64,000 bases of DNA from Labia minor (lineage: Eukaryota; Arthropoda; Insecta; Dermaptera; Spongiphoridae): NCBI GenBank assembly GCA_963082975.1, contig OY720348.1:20761146-20825145 (forward strand). Direction: 5' to 3'. Made by a program: the position numbers and the translations under genes. Under the pieces are notes generated by a model, which had not been told where the DNA came from, did not search any database, and was given only the letters and a program-made list of their open reading frames with translations. Below, one piece after another: positions 1 through 26,592 of the stretch (within the stretch, counting starts at the first letter, position 1; the number at the start of each line of letters is the position of its first letter).

Positions 1-150
1 TTTGAAAATTAAAGGATAAAAATAAGAAATTGTATAAAATGTTTGAAATTTTGAATTAATTAAATAATCATTTGTTTTCTGTTCTTAAATCAAATATTAA
101 AAATGTTAATATAAGTAGTAAATCAGTAATAATTAAGGGCACATATATAC

Positions 151-1630
151 CTTTTCGACTCTCTCAAAATTCCTGGCTTTAATCTGAAAAGTAATATAAA
201 ATTTTATTATTATGGTTTAATATGATTTAGAATTAGAATTTTGATAAGTGAATTATTATAATTATTATTGAATTATTATAATATAAAATTAGAAAGTGCA
301 TACCAAGTTTTATTTTTTAGAATTATAGTTCGATCAAATATTATTTACACAACTTGTGTTATAGTATTAATTATAAGTAAAAAACGCCTTTATTATTATC
401 AAATTTATTTATTCTATAATAAAAAAATATTAGATAAATACAGTAGAACCTCGATAAGTTAAAGTCCAAGGGAAAACAAAATAATTTAAGTTATAGAGGT
501 TTTAAGTTATCAAGGGTCTATGTTAGGGATAGGTTAATTTTTTTAAAGGCTAAATCATGTTGTTTCTTAAAATTCTCTAACCAGCCATTGCTGGCTTTAA
601 AATTTTTGATTTTCAGCGATTTAGCGAACTCTTCAGCTTTTTCTTTCAGTATGGTTCCACTAACTCTGTTTTTGTTTCGACACTGTTTGAACCACGTAAA
701 CAAACATTGTTCTAAATTAGGGAATTCGACAATTTTTCGTCTTTTACATTGAAGACTTTCTCCTTATTCTTGTTTCTTCAAGATTTCAGCTTCTGAGGGC
801 CAATACAGAGATTACTTATTTAAGTTATAGAGGTTGCGTATTTTAAGTTATTGAGGTTTTGGGCTCTGATGGGAAGGGAACATATTGTTTTTTGAAGTTA
901 TAGAAGTTTTTAAGTTCCCGAGGTTCTACTTTATTTCGCGTAAATTAAATGTAAGTTATATTCGGTGATAATGATTTAGCATTTCAACATAAATTTTACA
1001 GCACCTAGGTTATTATTAAATATACAAAAATAAAATCACAAAAATGGATTAAAATTGAGAAATGATTCTACGACTTTATTGGAGTCACAATCTTTTGTTT
1101 AGCCTAGTAATAGGATGTAATTAATTATTTCATTTTATTCTTAATAATAGTTTGACTTGTTTACCTCCTGTTCGATGTAAATTTTCCAATATCTGCCTGC
1201 AGTTGGAAATGTAGTTATTAGTTGTTCAAATAAGGGGCGAACCTCACCTATCCATCTCGTTTGACATTCTCGGATGAGAACACTCCATGCTTCCAGATCA
1301 TATTTATTCGTATCAATTTGCGATTGAGCTTTAATTAACTTATCGTTCGCCCATTCCTATTCCAAATACACAATACACTTATATTTAAAAGATTAAGAAA
1401 TTAAAATCTATTTAAATTTTTATATTTCGATATTGATTTATTTTAGTTTTAAAGAAAAACAATTTGATTTATTTTATTATTTTTCATTTTTATTGAAATG
1501 ACCAAATTATTTTTATTTATAAAATTATTATTAAAAAATAAAAATATACAATAATAATTAATGATTTCTTAAAAATGTATACAAATAATTATAAACTTAC
1601 CACCTTTTGTTTATCGGGTGAGTTCTCCAT
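151..1630 (-). CDS. su(f): Suppressor of forked / cleavage stimulation factor subunit 3 (CstF-77), 5' part only
   Basis: Three in-phase coding exons are visible: 1601-1630 (start codon at 1628-1630, MENSPDKQKV), 1165-1356 and 151-183; the gene leaves the window at its left edge. Joined, they give the first 85 residues. The 64-residue second exon carries HAT-repeat (half-a-TPR) sequence with the signatures YDLEAWSVLIRE and AGRYWKIYIE, continued in exon 3 by IKARNFERVEK, which is the order seen in CstF-77. CstF-77 is the scaffold of the nuclear cleavage stimulation factor: its HAT repeats dimerise, and it links CstF-64 and CstF-50 in pre-mRNA 3'-end cleavage. All introns are GT-AG and all junctions are phase 0. 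Intron 2 (184-1164) contains a pogo-family relic. Fly su(f) is autoregulated by intronic polyadenylation; nothing here shows whether that applies. The family is certain from the motifs; the first exon is supported mainly by its phase and splice site. Confidence 0.88.
441..931 (-). mobile_element. Internally deleted pogo/Tigger-family DNA transposon in su(f) intron 2
   Basis: The left end reads CAGTAGAACCTCGATAA after a TA dinucleotide (439-440). The right end (about 905-931) is its inverse, ending GAGGTTCTACT, so the ends are imperfect inverted repeats of pogo/Tigger type. A minus-strand reading frame from about 760 down to 518 encodes a CENP-B/Tc5-like helix-turn-helix with VEFPNLEQCLFTWFKQCR, SGTILKEKAEEFAKSL and FKASNGWLENFKKQH. 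The DDE catalytic domain is absent, so the copy cannot move by itself. It lies in the intron and opposite no exon. Confidence 0.75.
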
Positions 1631-2214
1631 TTTAATAAAAATAATGCAATAATATATATAAAATAATTTAATAATTACAAATAATATCCGAAAATTTTTT
1701 AAAATATGTCCAAATTCTAATTAAAATTATTTGATCTCTTCTTAGAAATAATAACGATACATTAATTGAATTAAATTCACAAATCATGATTTTCTTTAAG
1801 CATTGCTCATATTCCTCATAAAAAGTAGCCAAAATTTGATGTTTTTCTAAATTTTGTTTGTTAAACAGCACTAATTTATAGATTATATATAAAATACACA
1901 GACCATAACTATATATATCTTGGTGATCTTGGTCTGTGATATAAACAATATAGGAAATAATTTTTATGAACAATCGGCATTGCCAACTAATAAAATAAAT
2001 AAATGAAAATCCCTAATGTTAATATATTTAATCTAAGAATTTAAATTAAGTTTAATCGTAAATATGAACAAAACTTATTATTTCTTTTAATCTTTTTGCA
2101 TTAATCAAAATTAAAAATATCTTATTACAACCATTTAAATCCTTTTAACCTTTTAAATTTCTTATTTAAAGCTTTAATTTCTAAATAAGCAAGCTCTAAA
2201 TTTTGCAATTAATT
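1631..2214. other. AT-rich DNA upstream of su(f); presumed 5' UTR/promoter
   Basis: No conserved exon is seen. The 101-codon minus-strand frame at 1668-1973 is low-complexity and resembles nothing. The su(f) promoter should lie here, but no TATA box or initiator can be picked out with confidence. Confidence 0.4.
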
Positions 2215-2841
2215 ACCGACCGACGATAGTAAGGGAGGTATTGTTTTCACACCAAATTTCACATGTGGAGATTTTTACATATCTCCACGAATCATGCATT
2301 TTCTTAACAGAAAAAAGTATTTTTAGCATGATGTCTGTCCGTCCGTCCGTCCGTCCGTATAGATGTGTACAGCCTGAACGGCTCAACGGATTTTGATGAA
2401 ATTTGGTATATTTACTTAATGCATCAGTGGGATGAATTGATCAACTTTTGGTGCAAATCCGAAAACCAGAAGAGGTAGTATTAGCGATCGGCGATAGGAG
2501 GGAAAGGGTTATTTTCACACCAAATTTCACATAAGGAGATTTTTTACATATCACCTCGAATCATGCACTTTGTATTGGTTTTATTCTCGAGAAAAATCAT
2601 TTTTATTAGTTTTTTTCTTAATTTAAAATTATATGACGTCATCCAGCCATTCATGACGTCACAGCCTGGTCTTACATATATATTATAAATAAAATAAAAT
2701 TAAAAATATTTATGTTATATCCATATCTGTTTTTTTTACATTAATAGATATATTAAAATTATTTGAAATTGTTTCTGTAGCTGGAAATTAATTTACTTCA
2801 AACCGTCGGTCGGTTCGGACCTGGCCACAGGTCAACTTATT
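2215..2841 (+). mobile_element. Helentron-associated (HINE-like) non-autonomous element, copy 1
   Basis: The copy starts ACCGACCGACGATAG and carries the inverse, CCGTCGGTCGGT, near its other end (about 2805-2816). Beyond that second repeat comes a short hairpin, GACCTG-GCCA-CAGGTC, followed by AACTTATT. A central run of GTCC tetramers (about 2336-2357) and two TGACGTCA motifs lie inside. Asymmetric inverted repeats with a hairpin outside only the 3' one, plus a central tandem repeat, are the layout known for Helentron-associated elements such as Drosophila INE-1. Three further copies lie at 41126, 51279 and 59540 (the last inverted). No protein is encoded. Confidence 0.7.
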
Positions 2842-3239
2842 TTTTTATGATTTCAGATGTGAAAGGGAAATGCTTACTATTAATAAGGAATTTTATCCCT
2901 GGATTGCTGTTTTCATTCCTTGAAGAAAGAAAATACAAAATAATCAATGGATGCAATTAATAAAACATGTTTAATCGAGTTAAAATATAAAAATAAATAC
3001 TTATTTAATATATTATACTTTTATATTAATATTTTAATTTAATACATATTTATTATTTATTTTATCCAGAAATGACAATATTTGAAATATTTTGATTATG
3101 TAACAATATAATTGCCAATTGATTTGTAAATTTTGAAAATAAATTTTTTAAATTAATATTTATATGTATATTGTGTTACGTATTTAAACTTAAATAGCAA
3201 ATAAAATACACTTATAACATTTAAAAGCAAAACTTTATT
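2842..3239. other. AT-rich spacer
   Basis: I see no exon, RNA gene or clear repeat in this stretch. Confidence 0.4.
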
Positions 3240-4060
3240 CCTGTTGTTTATTTATCGTGTACTCTATATAAACAGAATGCCATGATCCAACTCCCCTCAT
3301 TCCATTCACTCACTGCAAACTACATAAATACATAAAAATTCCTCCCTTTATCAGAATTTTAACAAACAGTTCAATAAGCGATTAGTAAACAATTTGCACA
3401 AAGAACAATACTTTAAACAAGAAAGTTTTTATAACAAACAGTTCAACAAACAATTAGTAAACAATTTGAACATAGTCTCTGATTCTCTTTTCAGTTCTGT
3501 AAGAAGTCTTGTTATCTTTGGTTTCAAAGGTTCAGGCCTATTTGGTCTTGACACTAGTTGACAGCCGTGGCAGGTTTTGCACCATTTCTCGATGTCCTTT
3601 TACATAGACTTCCACCTATATATATATAAATTATATAAACAAATACAAATATATATATATATACTTATAAATCGTCTTCTCTTTTTTCTTGGATGTACTT
3701 TAGCAAAGTCTTGTCTTGCTTTTTCAAGATATTTTTCTTATGCTTCTTCTTCTAATACATTCGAGGATATTTCTTGATCTTTAATTTTTAGTTCTCCATC
3801 AGTAAATTTTTCTAAAATCTTCTAGGCTGAATCTTCTCTTAATAATCGAACAGAAGGCTCTGCATCCCCTTGGTTAAATTCTATATGAGCCACCTCGGCG
3901 CTCTGAAGTTAACACTTCTTTGATATCTATTCGAGTGATTTCTTCTCCAGTAAATCCAGTTAAATGAATAATAGCATTCTTTGCTAAGTTTGGAACCGAT
4001 GTTTGTTGTTTTCCCTTATTCTTTAGAGCATGCTTGTCTAAACCCTTAAGAATTATTTTT
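3240..4060 (-). mobile_element. Gypsy-type LTR retrotransposon fragment
   Basis: On the minus strand, the stretch around 3520-3600 encodes DIEKWCKTCHGCQLVSR, the zinc-binding CxxC part of a Gypsy/Ty3 integrase. Upstream on that strand, around 3740-3900, lies degenerate pol linker sequence (EFNQGDAEPSVRLLRED). Frames are broken by stops. At 3360-3460 a motif (AACAAACAGTTCAA, then AGTAAACAATTTG) occurs twice and may be LTR or 3' non-coding sequence. No pair of LTRs is visible, so this is a decayed fragment. Confidence 0.6.
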
Positions 4061-4139
4061 TTTTTTTCAAATAAAAAGAAGAATTATATTTTTTCTTTTC
4101 TATTTGTAATATAGTACATAATATACAGCAATTTATATT

Positions 4140-4205
4140 TTTTTCTCTCCTGGGGGGGGGGGGTTTAACCCCCAACCCCCCCCCTGGTTGCGCCACTGTG
4201 AGGTA
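4140..4205. repeat. Poly-G/poly-C tract next to a hAT-like terminus
   Basis: Two G/C homopolymer runs (4154-4163 and about 4181-4189) flank a short AACCC spacer and run into GGTTGCGCCACTGTG. Read on the minus strand this is CACAGTGGCGCAACC followed by Gs, a form of terminus often seen on hAT elements. No partner end was found, so it is probably a solo end. Confidence 0.35.
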
Positions 4206-4356
4206 CTAACAGGGAGGTACTAAATAAAAATACCATAGCTCCTCTAGCGAGAAATTTAGAAACTATAAGGGTAAAACCTGGGTTCACAGACCATCCCTAT
4301 TGGATCATCACTCTTATATTTTCTTATTTAATTAGTAAAAAATGTGAAATAAGACT

Positions 4357-6510
4357 ATCTATCTCTGTGGCTCTACGCAACTCGAAAGTTCTTGGCCGCA
4401 GCAACCACACTTCTCCAAGTATCCCTATTCTGAGCCACAACCCTCCAATCCCTACCATCTCCCATCTCTCTCACGTCCCTTCCTACATTATCCACCCACC
4501 GCTTCCATGCAGACGTTTCCCACTCGGTCTCCCCACCAATATATTTTTCGCCATTCTTTCCTCTCACATTCTAGCCACGTGTCCTGTCCATCGCAGCCTT
4601 CTCGATTTTATAATTCTAACTATATTTGGAGATGCATAGAGGTCATGCAATTCCTCGTTATGCAGTCTCAAACATTCCCCGGTGACCTCATCTTTCTTTG
4701 GCCCAGAAATGTTGCGAAGAATCCTATTCTCAAATACTCTTAATCTACTCTCGTCTCCTAAGGTAATAGACAAATAGACCATGCCTCACACCCATATAAT
4801 TTAACCGGCAAAATAATTGTTTTATATATTTTAATTTTTATCCTTTTTGATAATAATTTGATAATATTCTCCTAATATTTCCTCTGCATGTGGGCGTAAT
4901 TTCATTAATATTAAAAATATATGAAGGAACTATTTTGAAAAATTATTAAATTCGAATCTAGCTAATAGATCAGAAACCTTAATTGAATATTCGAGAGAAT
5001 CTTATACGATGTCGTCAAAAGAAAAATTCCTCAGTAGTTATTGTAGTTGGTTCTATTTCCCTTCTTAAAGAGTGGGATAATAACTGCCTCCTGCCATTCT
5101 AAAGGGATCTTTTCCTTATGCCAGATCGAAAAAACTAATTTGTGCATACACTCTACTAAAGGTTTTCCTCCATATTTGAAATCTCATCTATCTTATCACA
5201 TCTATTCCCGCTGCTTTATTATTTTTAAATTTTCCCATTATCATTTCTACCTCCTGTAACATTTTCCTCCATATATTTTTAAAATCGTCCACGTCTGTTT
5301 TTCAATTATTATTTACATCTCTAATTAGGTGCCTGATAACCCTGTTTAATATTTTTAATTCGCAATTATAGATCCCTACTATTCTTGTTGCGGCTACTTT
5401 CCTCTATTTCTAATATTTTATTTTTTAGACTTTCTCTTTTTTAGTTCTTAATGACTTTCGTCACTATTTTCCTGCTATTTATATATTCTAATCTATCTAC
5501 TTCGCGTTTACTATTAACCCATTATAAATTTGCTTTTTTCCTAATCTCTATTACTTCTAAACATTCCTCCTCGAACCATGGTTTATGCTTTTTGTTATTT
5601 TTAAAATCTATACTATTTAAAGCCGCCGTTTTAATATTTGTTTTTATTTTTCCTCATATTTCTTCTGGTTACTTCGTCTCGTCATTCCCTTCAAGAATTA
5701 AACTATTAAATCTATTTATGATTTCGACCTGATATTTAAATTTAGAGAACCGTTCTCTTAATTTTATTACAAGCAAATAATGGTCCGAATCACAATCTGC
5801 CCCTCTATAAACTCCGACATCCAGAATATTAGACTGGCGTCTTCTGTCTACCAGATCAATTTGATCATGTTTTTCCGTCTGGTGAGCTCCGTGTACCCTT
5901 ATGAATATCTCTATGTTTAAAAAAAGTGCTTTTTATTATTAAATCTTTTGCGGTCGCGAAACTTATTACCCTAACCCCGTTGCTTGTTTCGTGGAGGCTC
6001 TTTTCCTATGTATGGTCGAAATATTTCCTCTTTCTCAATTTTGGCATTAAAATCACCTAAAATTATTTTACTATTATAATTTGGGAACTGATAGCTTCTA
6101 ATTCCTCATAAAATTTATCTTTAATTTCCCTCTCTATCCTCTGTAGGTGTATGCACATTTATTAACGTCATATTATAAATTTTGCCCTTGAGTTCTAAAA
6201 TGGATATCCTATCATTTATGAATTCTATATTTTTAATTGCGGTAGCTACTTATTTTATAATAATAAAGCCCGTTCCCAGTTGATGCCTTTCAGATCCGCC
6301 ATATAAGCAAATATACTGTCCAGGATTAATCCTCCCTTCTCCCACCTAAATCATTTCCTTATTATGTTAAAATCATATTTTTTAATTTCCATCACTAAGT
6401 TTTGGAACGCCCCAGGTTTATATAAACTACGTACATTGTGAAATAAGACTTTAGGTGAATAAATACTTTTATTATTATAAATTTTAAATTCTTTCATTTT
6501 ATATATTAAT
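4357..6510 (-). mobile_element. Degenerate RTE-type non-LTR retrotransposon
   Basis: Read on the minus strand from 6510 to 4357 the order is LINE-like. An apurinic-type endonuclease start (VLFHNVRSLYKPGAFQNLVMEIKKY, about 6360-6460) is followed by decayed endonuclease sequence. Reverse-transcriptase sequence appears at about 5040-5090 (WQEAVIIPLFKKGN). The C-terminal tail region (DEVTGE, LHNEELHDLYASPN, RRLRWTGHVARM) lies at 4564-4780. The 3' end finishes in an AGATAGAT-like tail at 4357-4370. The catalytic centre of the reverse transcriptase is missing, apparently by deletion around 4850-5040. Related 3' ends occur at 22.0, 22.2 and 34.5 kb. Confidence 0.7.
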
Positions 6511-8637
6511 TTGATTTGAAATTGGAAAAAAATATGTGTAATCATTATAAACATCGCTATTGTCATATAATACTGCATATATATATATATATATAAGCAA
6601 ATGATAATAAATATTGTCAATTAGATTGATTTTTTTTAAGGATTGAGAAAAAGGATGAGGTTAGGGAAAGAGCTCTATTCTTTATTCCTTCCTTCTCTCT
6701 AACCAGGAATTATGAAATTTTACCTGTTAAAAAAATTAATTTTTTGTTATAATTCATTTTCATTCTGGAATCGCATTAAAAATTTAAATGTAGGTTTTGT
6801 TCAGGTGAGAAATAAAAAACAATTGATTTGTTTAAATATATAAAATAGAGATGGACAAAGCACTTCATTTCCTGGAATTCGTTCTCCCTTTAGAAAATAT
6901 TGTCATAATGAGAAATTCAAAAAATATTGAATAGAATCTCCTGAGAATGGTTCCTGAATTAATTATGAAGAAATACTCAAAAAGGAGTATATCTTGAATA
7001 CTCAGAACTTTGGTAATTATCAACTATGTATGATGTTTAGTAGATAAATGTCGCCAGCGATTGGAATTTGATCCATAATAATTAATATCACGGGTGTGTA
7101 TGGTTTGAATCGTCTCCTGGAATAAAAGCCATTTTGCCCATCTCTAATATAAACATATACAATATATTTAAAAAAATCTTTTAAGTACAATTCATAATGT
7201 TAAAAATATATTCATATTTATATATATTTAATATGTATAAATAAAATACAGTTAATTAATATTTACAAATTTAAAAATAATCACATTTTGTTTTATACAT
7301 TTTTTTATCAAATCTATTTTAAATCAACTAAAAGTAAATTCAAAAAACAAATTATACAAAAAATATTTATTTATATATAATAAATGCATGAGATTCAAAT
7401 TAGAAATTAACAATAAAGAAAGTAAATCTATATATTATTAATTTAATATATGTAATATATATAATTAAAATTGGTAATTTGATAAAAAGAATAGTCGAGA
7501 CATTTCGAATATTAATATTCCTTTTTAATAAAATGCATTTTTTTTATACTTTCGCCAACCTAGACTATTTTTTAAAAAAATAAAAATAAATTAGAGTTAA
7601 GAAAGAATAAATTTCATATTAATTTAATTTGTATTTTAATTTTTTATTGCTCCACCAAATTATATATATATAATCAAAGTTTTTTTGTTCTTATTGTTTT
7701 TTGGTTTTGATTAATTTAAATCAAATATAAAAAATATAATTTACTATATCTATTGTATTTTTATATTATTAGTTTTTCAAATATAAATTTTTTGGGCTAA
7801 AATCTCCTGTTATATTATTTATTTAACATTTATAATAAATAATTCTGCTACTCGCTACACTCAATTTATATATTAAACAATGATGTACAATTTGATAAAG
7901 TTTTAACCCAAAGAACCTTAAATTAATTGAAGTTACACGACGGGAACTAAAGTATTTTAAATTTTTAAATTAATTATACATGTATTTTTTTCACACAAAT
8001 GATAGTTTATATCTTATCTATTATCAATTCTCTTTAATTATAAGTATTTTCAATGTGAATATTCAATATAAAGTATATATATTATATATATATATATCAT
8101 CAAGCTACAAATCGTATAGTTGTAAAATTTTATTTTAATATTAAATTAAATTATTTAATTTAGGCGCAGAATTATTTATTATAAAAAATAACTAAAAAAT
8201 GGAGAATACTTACTATTGTAATAGAATGAATAATCATTAAAAAAAGAAAATTTTTAAATAATATCCATATTAGAATTTTATAAGAGAGTATAAATAGATT
8301 TTAATAACAAGTTTAATTTATTTTGTATGGTATTCTCTTTAAATTATTTATATCTTGTCTTTGACTGATTTAATTTTATATTTTTATAAAAAATAAATTT
8401 ACATTCTATTTTTATTTTTTATTTTTTGTGATTAATTTTGTAATTAATATATATATGAATAAATAAATTAAATATATCAATTTATAAAACTAAATATTAT
8501 TTAAAAAATTGTTTATATATACGTACTTTATTAATTTGAAAATAAAATAATTTACATATATGTATATAACCGAGAAGTATTGAAAAATTTGAAATCATTT
8601 TAAAAGTTATCGAACAGACAATAATAATACAAGATTT
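6511..8637. other. Long AT-rich intergenic stretch
   Basis: I see no coding exon. The sequence is dominated by A/T runs and short AT microsatellites (for example near 8075-8095). It separates the RTE element from the diaphanous 3' end. Confidence 0.4.
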
Positions 8638-8995
8638 TTGACAAAATTTTATTTAAGTAGACTCTTTAAAAAATGGCACGTTGCAAAGTTTTGGATATTT
8701 AGTATAATTATTAGTGTAATTATTATCTCTTGTGTCGATCGAATGAAATTAACAAATTTTCGATTTAAAACTTTAGACTGCACATATCTAAAGAGTGTTT
8801 AAACTTTAACTCGATTCCTTTGCGTAATAACAGTAGAAATAACATTTAAACAAAATACAACACGCATTTCGATTTTATTCAGAAAATTTGAAAACATGTT
8901 AATTTCATTCAATCGAAACAAACAATACTCACATGTCTGAAATTTCGCAGCACAACTATTAAGGGATGTACGTTAAAATAAAAAAATTTTGTCAA
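8638..8995. repeat. Candidate 358-bp MITE with TTGACAAAATTTT inverted ends
   Basis: The left end reads TTGACAAAATTTTATTTA and the right end is nearly its inverse (about 8976-8995, TAAAATAAAAAAATTTTGTCAA). The interior is less AT-rich than its surroundings and has no reading frame. The superfamily is unknown, and chance inverted repeats are common in such AT-rich DNA. Confidence 0.35.
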
Positions 8996-9422
8996 AGATC
9001 TAATGATATCGTTGTCATAAAGAGAACTAATCGAACGACCCTCATTTTTAAGATTTACAAATGGCTTTATCAAGAATACTAAATAACTATCTTTTGAAAA
9101 AAAAAATGAACTTGGGCTGGGTAGATACAATTGTTTGCATAAATAAAAAATAAATTTTCAACCTGAGTCTTGAGCGAGAAAGGTCATGTTCATTTGATGC
9201 GAAAGATGCTTCGCATTATATGAATGTCGCTTGACCACTTTCTGAATGTTACCTCCAAATTCAAAATAAATAAAATGGGTTTGGAAGACTAAATCAATTA
9301 ATTTATTATTTCTCAAATTTGCTTTTATGCAATGCTAAAAGTTCAGTGAAAATAGATAAATATTTATTAATTAATAAATTTATAATGTAAAAGATAATTT
9401 TAAAAAAAGAGATTATAGATTC

Positions 9423-24393
<14,971 letters not shown>

Positions 24394-25160
24394 CTTGTCT
24401 TATATTTATTATAAAATGAATTTATTAAACCTAAAAAAAAATATAAATAAAAAAATTGTTATCAAGAAAAGATATAAAATATTATCAAAGAAAGTATAAT
24501 TTATGTTTAATAGTATAACAGATAAAGTAAATGACATTGAATTGTTATTAGAAGAGAAGGTAGATAAATTTTCAAATTTAAATTCTTTAGAACATTAAAA
24601 ATAAAAATGACATCATTTTCCTAATGAAAATGAAATTGAATATATATATTCAAAATTTCAAAATTTTAATTATTAATAAATTGGTTATGAAAGTAATTTA
24701 TTTTAAGGCATAATTATGAAAATAAATTAATAAACATTGGATAAATAATAAAATGAAAATTTACCTGATAGATAATGTTAAAATTTATATAAGTCATCAT
24801 TTCAAATTTTGATTTTTAAATTATATTGAAATATAATTTATTTAAACACATTGTTTGATTAATTTTAATATAATTGGAATATAAAAATATATTTCAATAA
24901 CAACAATAGGGATTATTTATTTAAGTTAACAATTGAATGATCACGAATTTAAGAATGTAAAAGTTTATAAAAATATTTTATTAATTTATCATCGAAAATT
25001 AGGTGCAGGGGGTGGACACGCAATGATATTTTTTTGAAACAGCGTTTGGCGCTGCTATGCGGATGCATGCACGAACTAATTAAGAAAAAAACCGGCCGGC
25101 CTGGCACCATTTTTAAAATCTATTTTGAATGAATGAGAGCGGGAGGAATGAAAAAATTAT
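24394..25160. other. Upstream of the diaphanous start codon; presumed 5' UTR/promoter
   Basis: The diaphanous start codon is at 24391-24393 on the minus strand. No core promoter motif is convincing. A GC-richer patch lies at 25005-25110 and begins CAGGGGGTGGACACG; it could be the outer end of the neighbouring P-element locus or promoter DNA. Confidence 0.35.
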
Positions 25161-25298
25161 GAAATTTTTCAGTTAAGTGAAAAATTATTTATTTAAAGCT
25201 AAAACAGACATTTCAGAAATAAATTTTTTTTTTTTAGAAAATTGCTTAATTGTTGGTCTTATCACAAAATAAATAATTTTTCACTTAAGTGAAAATTT
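25161..25298. repeat. Long inverted repeat with about 70-bp loop
   Basis: The arm at 25165-25194 (TTTTTCAGTTAAGTGAAAAA then TTATTTATTT) is inverse to 25267-25298. The right arm is itself almost palindromic around CACTTAAGTG. The pair could form a cruciform or hairpin and may be the centre of a foldback or MITE element. Confidence 0.55.
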
Positions 25299-25500
25299 TA
25301 ATAATTTTCATGGATATAATAAAAGAATAATGTTGTATGTGGCATATTTATTTGAAAATAGATTATTACAAAATATCATTAACAATAATGATGTTTATCT
25401 CATTTGTAAACAAATCCTTTATACATATTTTTCTTTAAACACCTTATATAAAATTTCTGTAAAAATAAAATAATAATAATAATAAAATACAAAAATAAAA

Positions 25501-26540
25501 TTTACACTATTTTTCAATCATACAATAATAATACAACCCTAACCCTTTACGCATGCATTTTTTTAAATTGTATAAAATTACTCATATAAATAAAATTTAC
25601 ACTATTTTTCAATTATACAATAATAATTATATAAAACTTTATAAAACATTATATAAAATTTTTCACATAAATAAAATTTACACTATTTTTCAATCATACA
25701 ATAATAATACAACCCTAACCCTTTACGCATGCATTTTTTTAAATTGTATAAAATTACTCATATAAATAAAATTTACACTATTTTTCAATTATACAATAAT
25801 AATTATATAAAACTTTATAAAACATTATATAAAATTTTTCACATAAATAAAATTTACACTATTTTTCAATCATACAATAATAATACAACCCTAACCCTTT
25901 ACGCATGCATTTTTTTAAATTGTATAAAATTACTCACATAAATAAAATTTACACTATTTTTCAATTATACAATAATAATTATATAAAACTTTATAAAACA
26001 TTATATAAAATTATTCACATAAATAAAATTTACACTATTTTTCAATCATACAATAATAATATAAAAATAATGTGAATTTTATATATAATCTAACCCTTTA
26101 CGAATGCATTTTTTTAAATCTTGGTATAAAATTACTCACATAAATAAAATTTACACTATTTTTCAATTATACAATAATAATTATATAAAACTTTATAAAA
26201 CATTATATAAAATTATTCACATAAATAAAATTTACACTATTTTTCAATCATACAATAATAATATAAAAATAATGTGAATTTTATATATAATCTAACCCTT
26301 TACGAATGCATTTTTTTAAATCTTGGTATAAAATTACTCACATAAATAAAATTTACACTATTTTTCAATTATACAATAATAATTATATAAAACTTTATAA
26401 AACATTATATAAAATTATTCACATAAATAAAATTTACACTATTTTTCAATCATACAATAATAATATAAAAATAATTTGAATTTTATTTATAATTTAACCC
26501 TTTACGAATGCATTTTTTTAAATCTTGGTATAAAATTAAC
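25501..26540. repeat. Satellite-like tandem array, 176-bp units passing into 202-bp units
   Basis: The word TTTACACTATTTTTCAATCA starts units at 25501, 25677, 25853, 26029, 26231 and 26433, so three steps are 176 bp and two are 202 bp. The first units are nearly identical. Each unit also holds a second, diverged half-copy (TCAATTATAC). In the longer units the CCCTAACCC box is replaced by an ATAATGTGAATTTTATATA insert. The repeated 70-codon frames inside are by-products of the repetition. Confidence 0.9.
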
Positions 26541-26592
26541 TAGTCTAAGAGGTTGTCACAGAGGCTGAGATCGTGAGGCCAAGGAGGTTGAT

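Noticed and set aside
1668..1973. 101-codon minus-strand frame next to su(f)
   Set aside because: AT-driven composition (I, Y, K rich) and no link in phase to su(f) exons.
2640..2665. TGACGTCA pair as a promoter of a nearby gene
   Set aside because: It is part of the repeated element in all copies, so it is element-borne, not locus-specific.
25533..25545. CCCTAACCC boxes as telomere-type repeats
   Set aside because: Only two adjacent units per monomer, and the usual arthropod telomere unit is TTAGG; no run is present.
25553..25941. Two identical 70-codon frames as repeated peptide genes
   Set aside because: They are by-products of the 176-bp tandem repeat and low-complexity.
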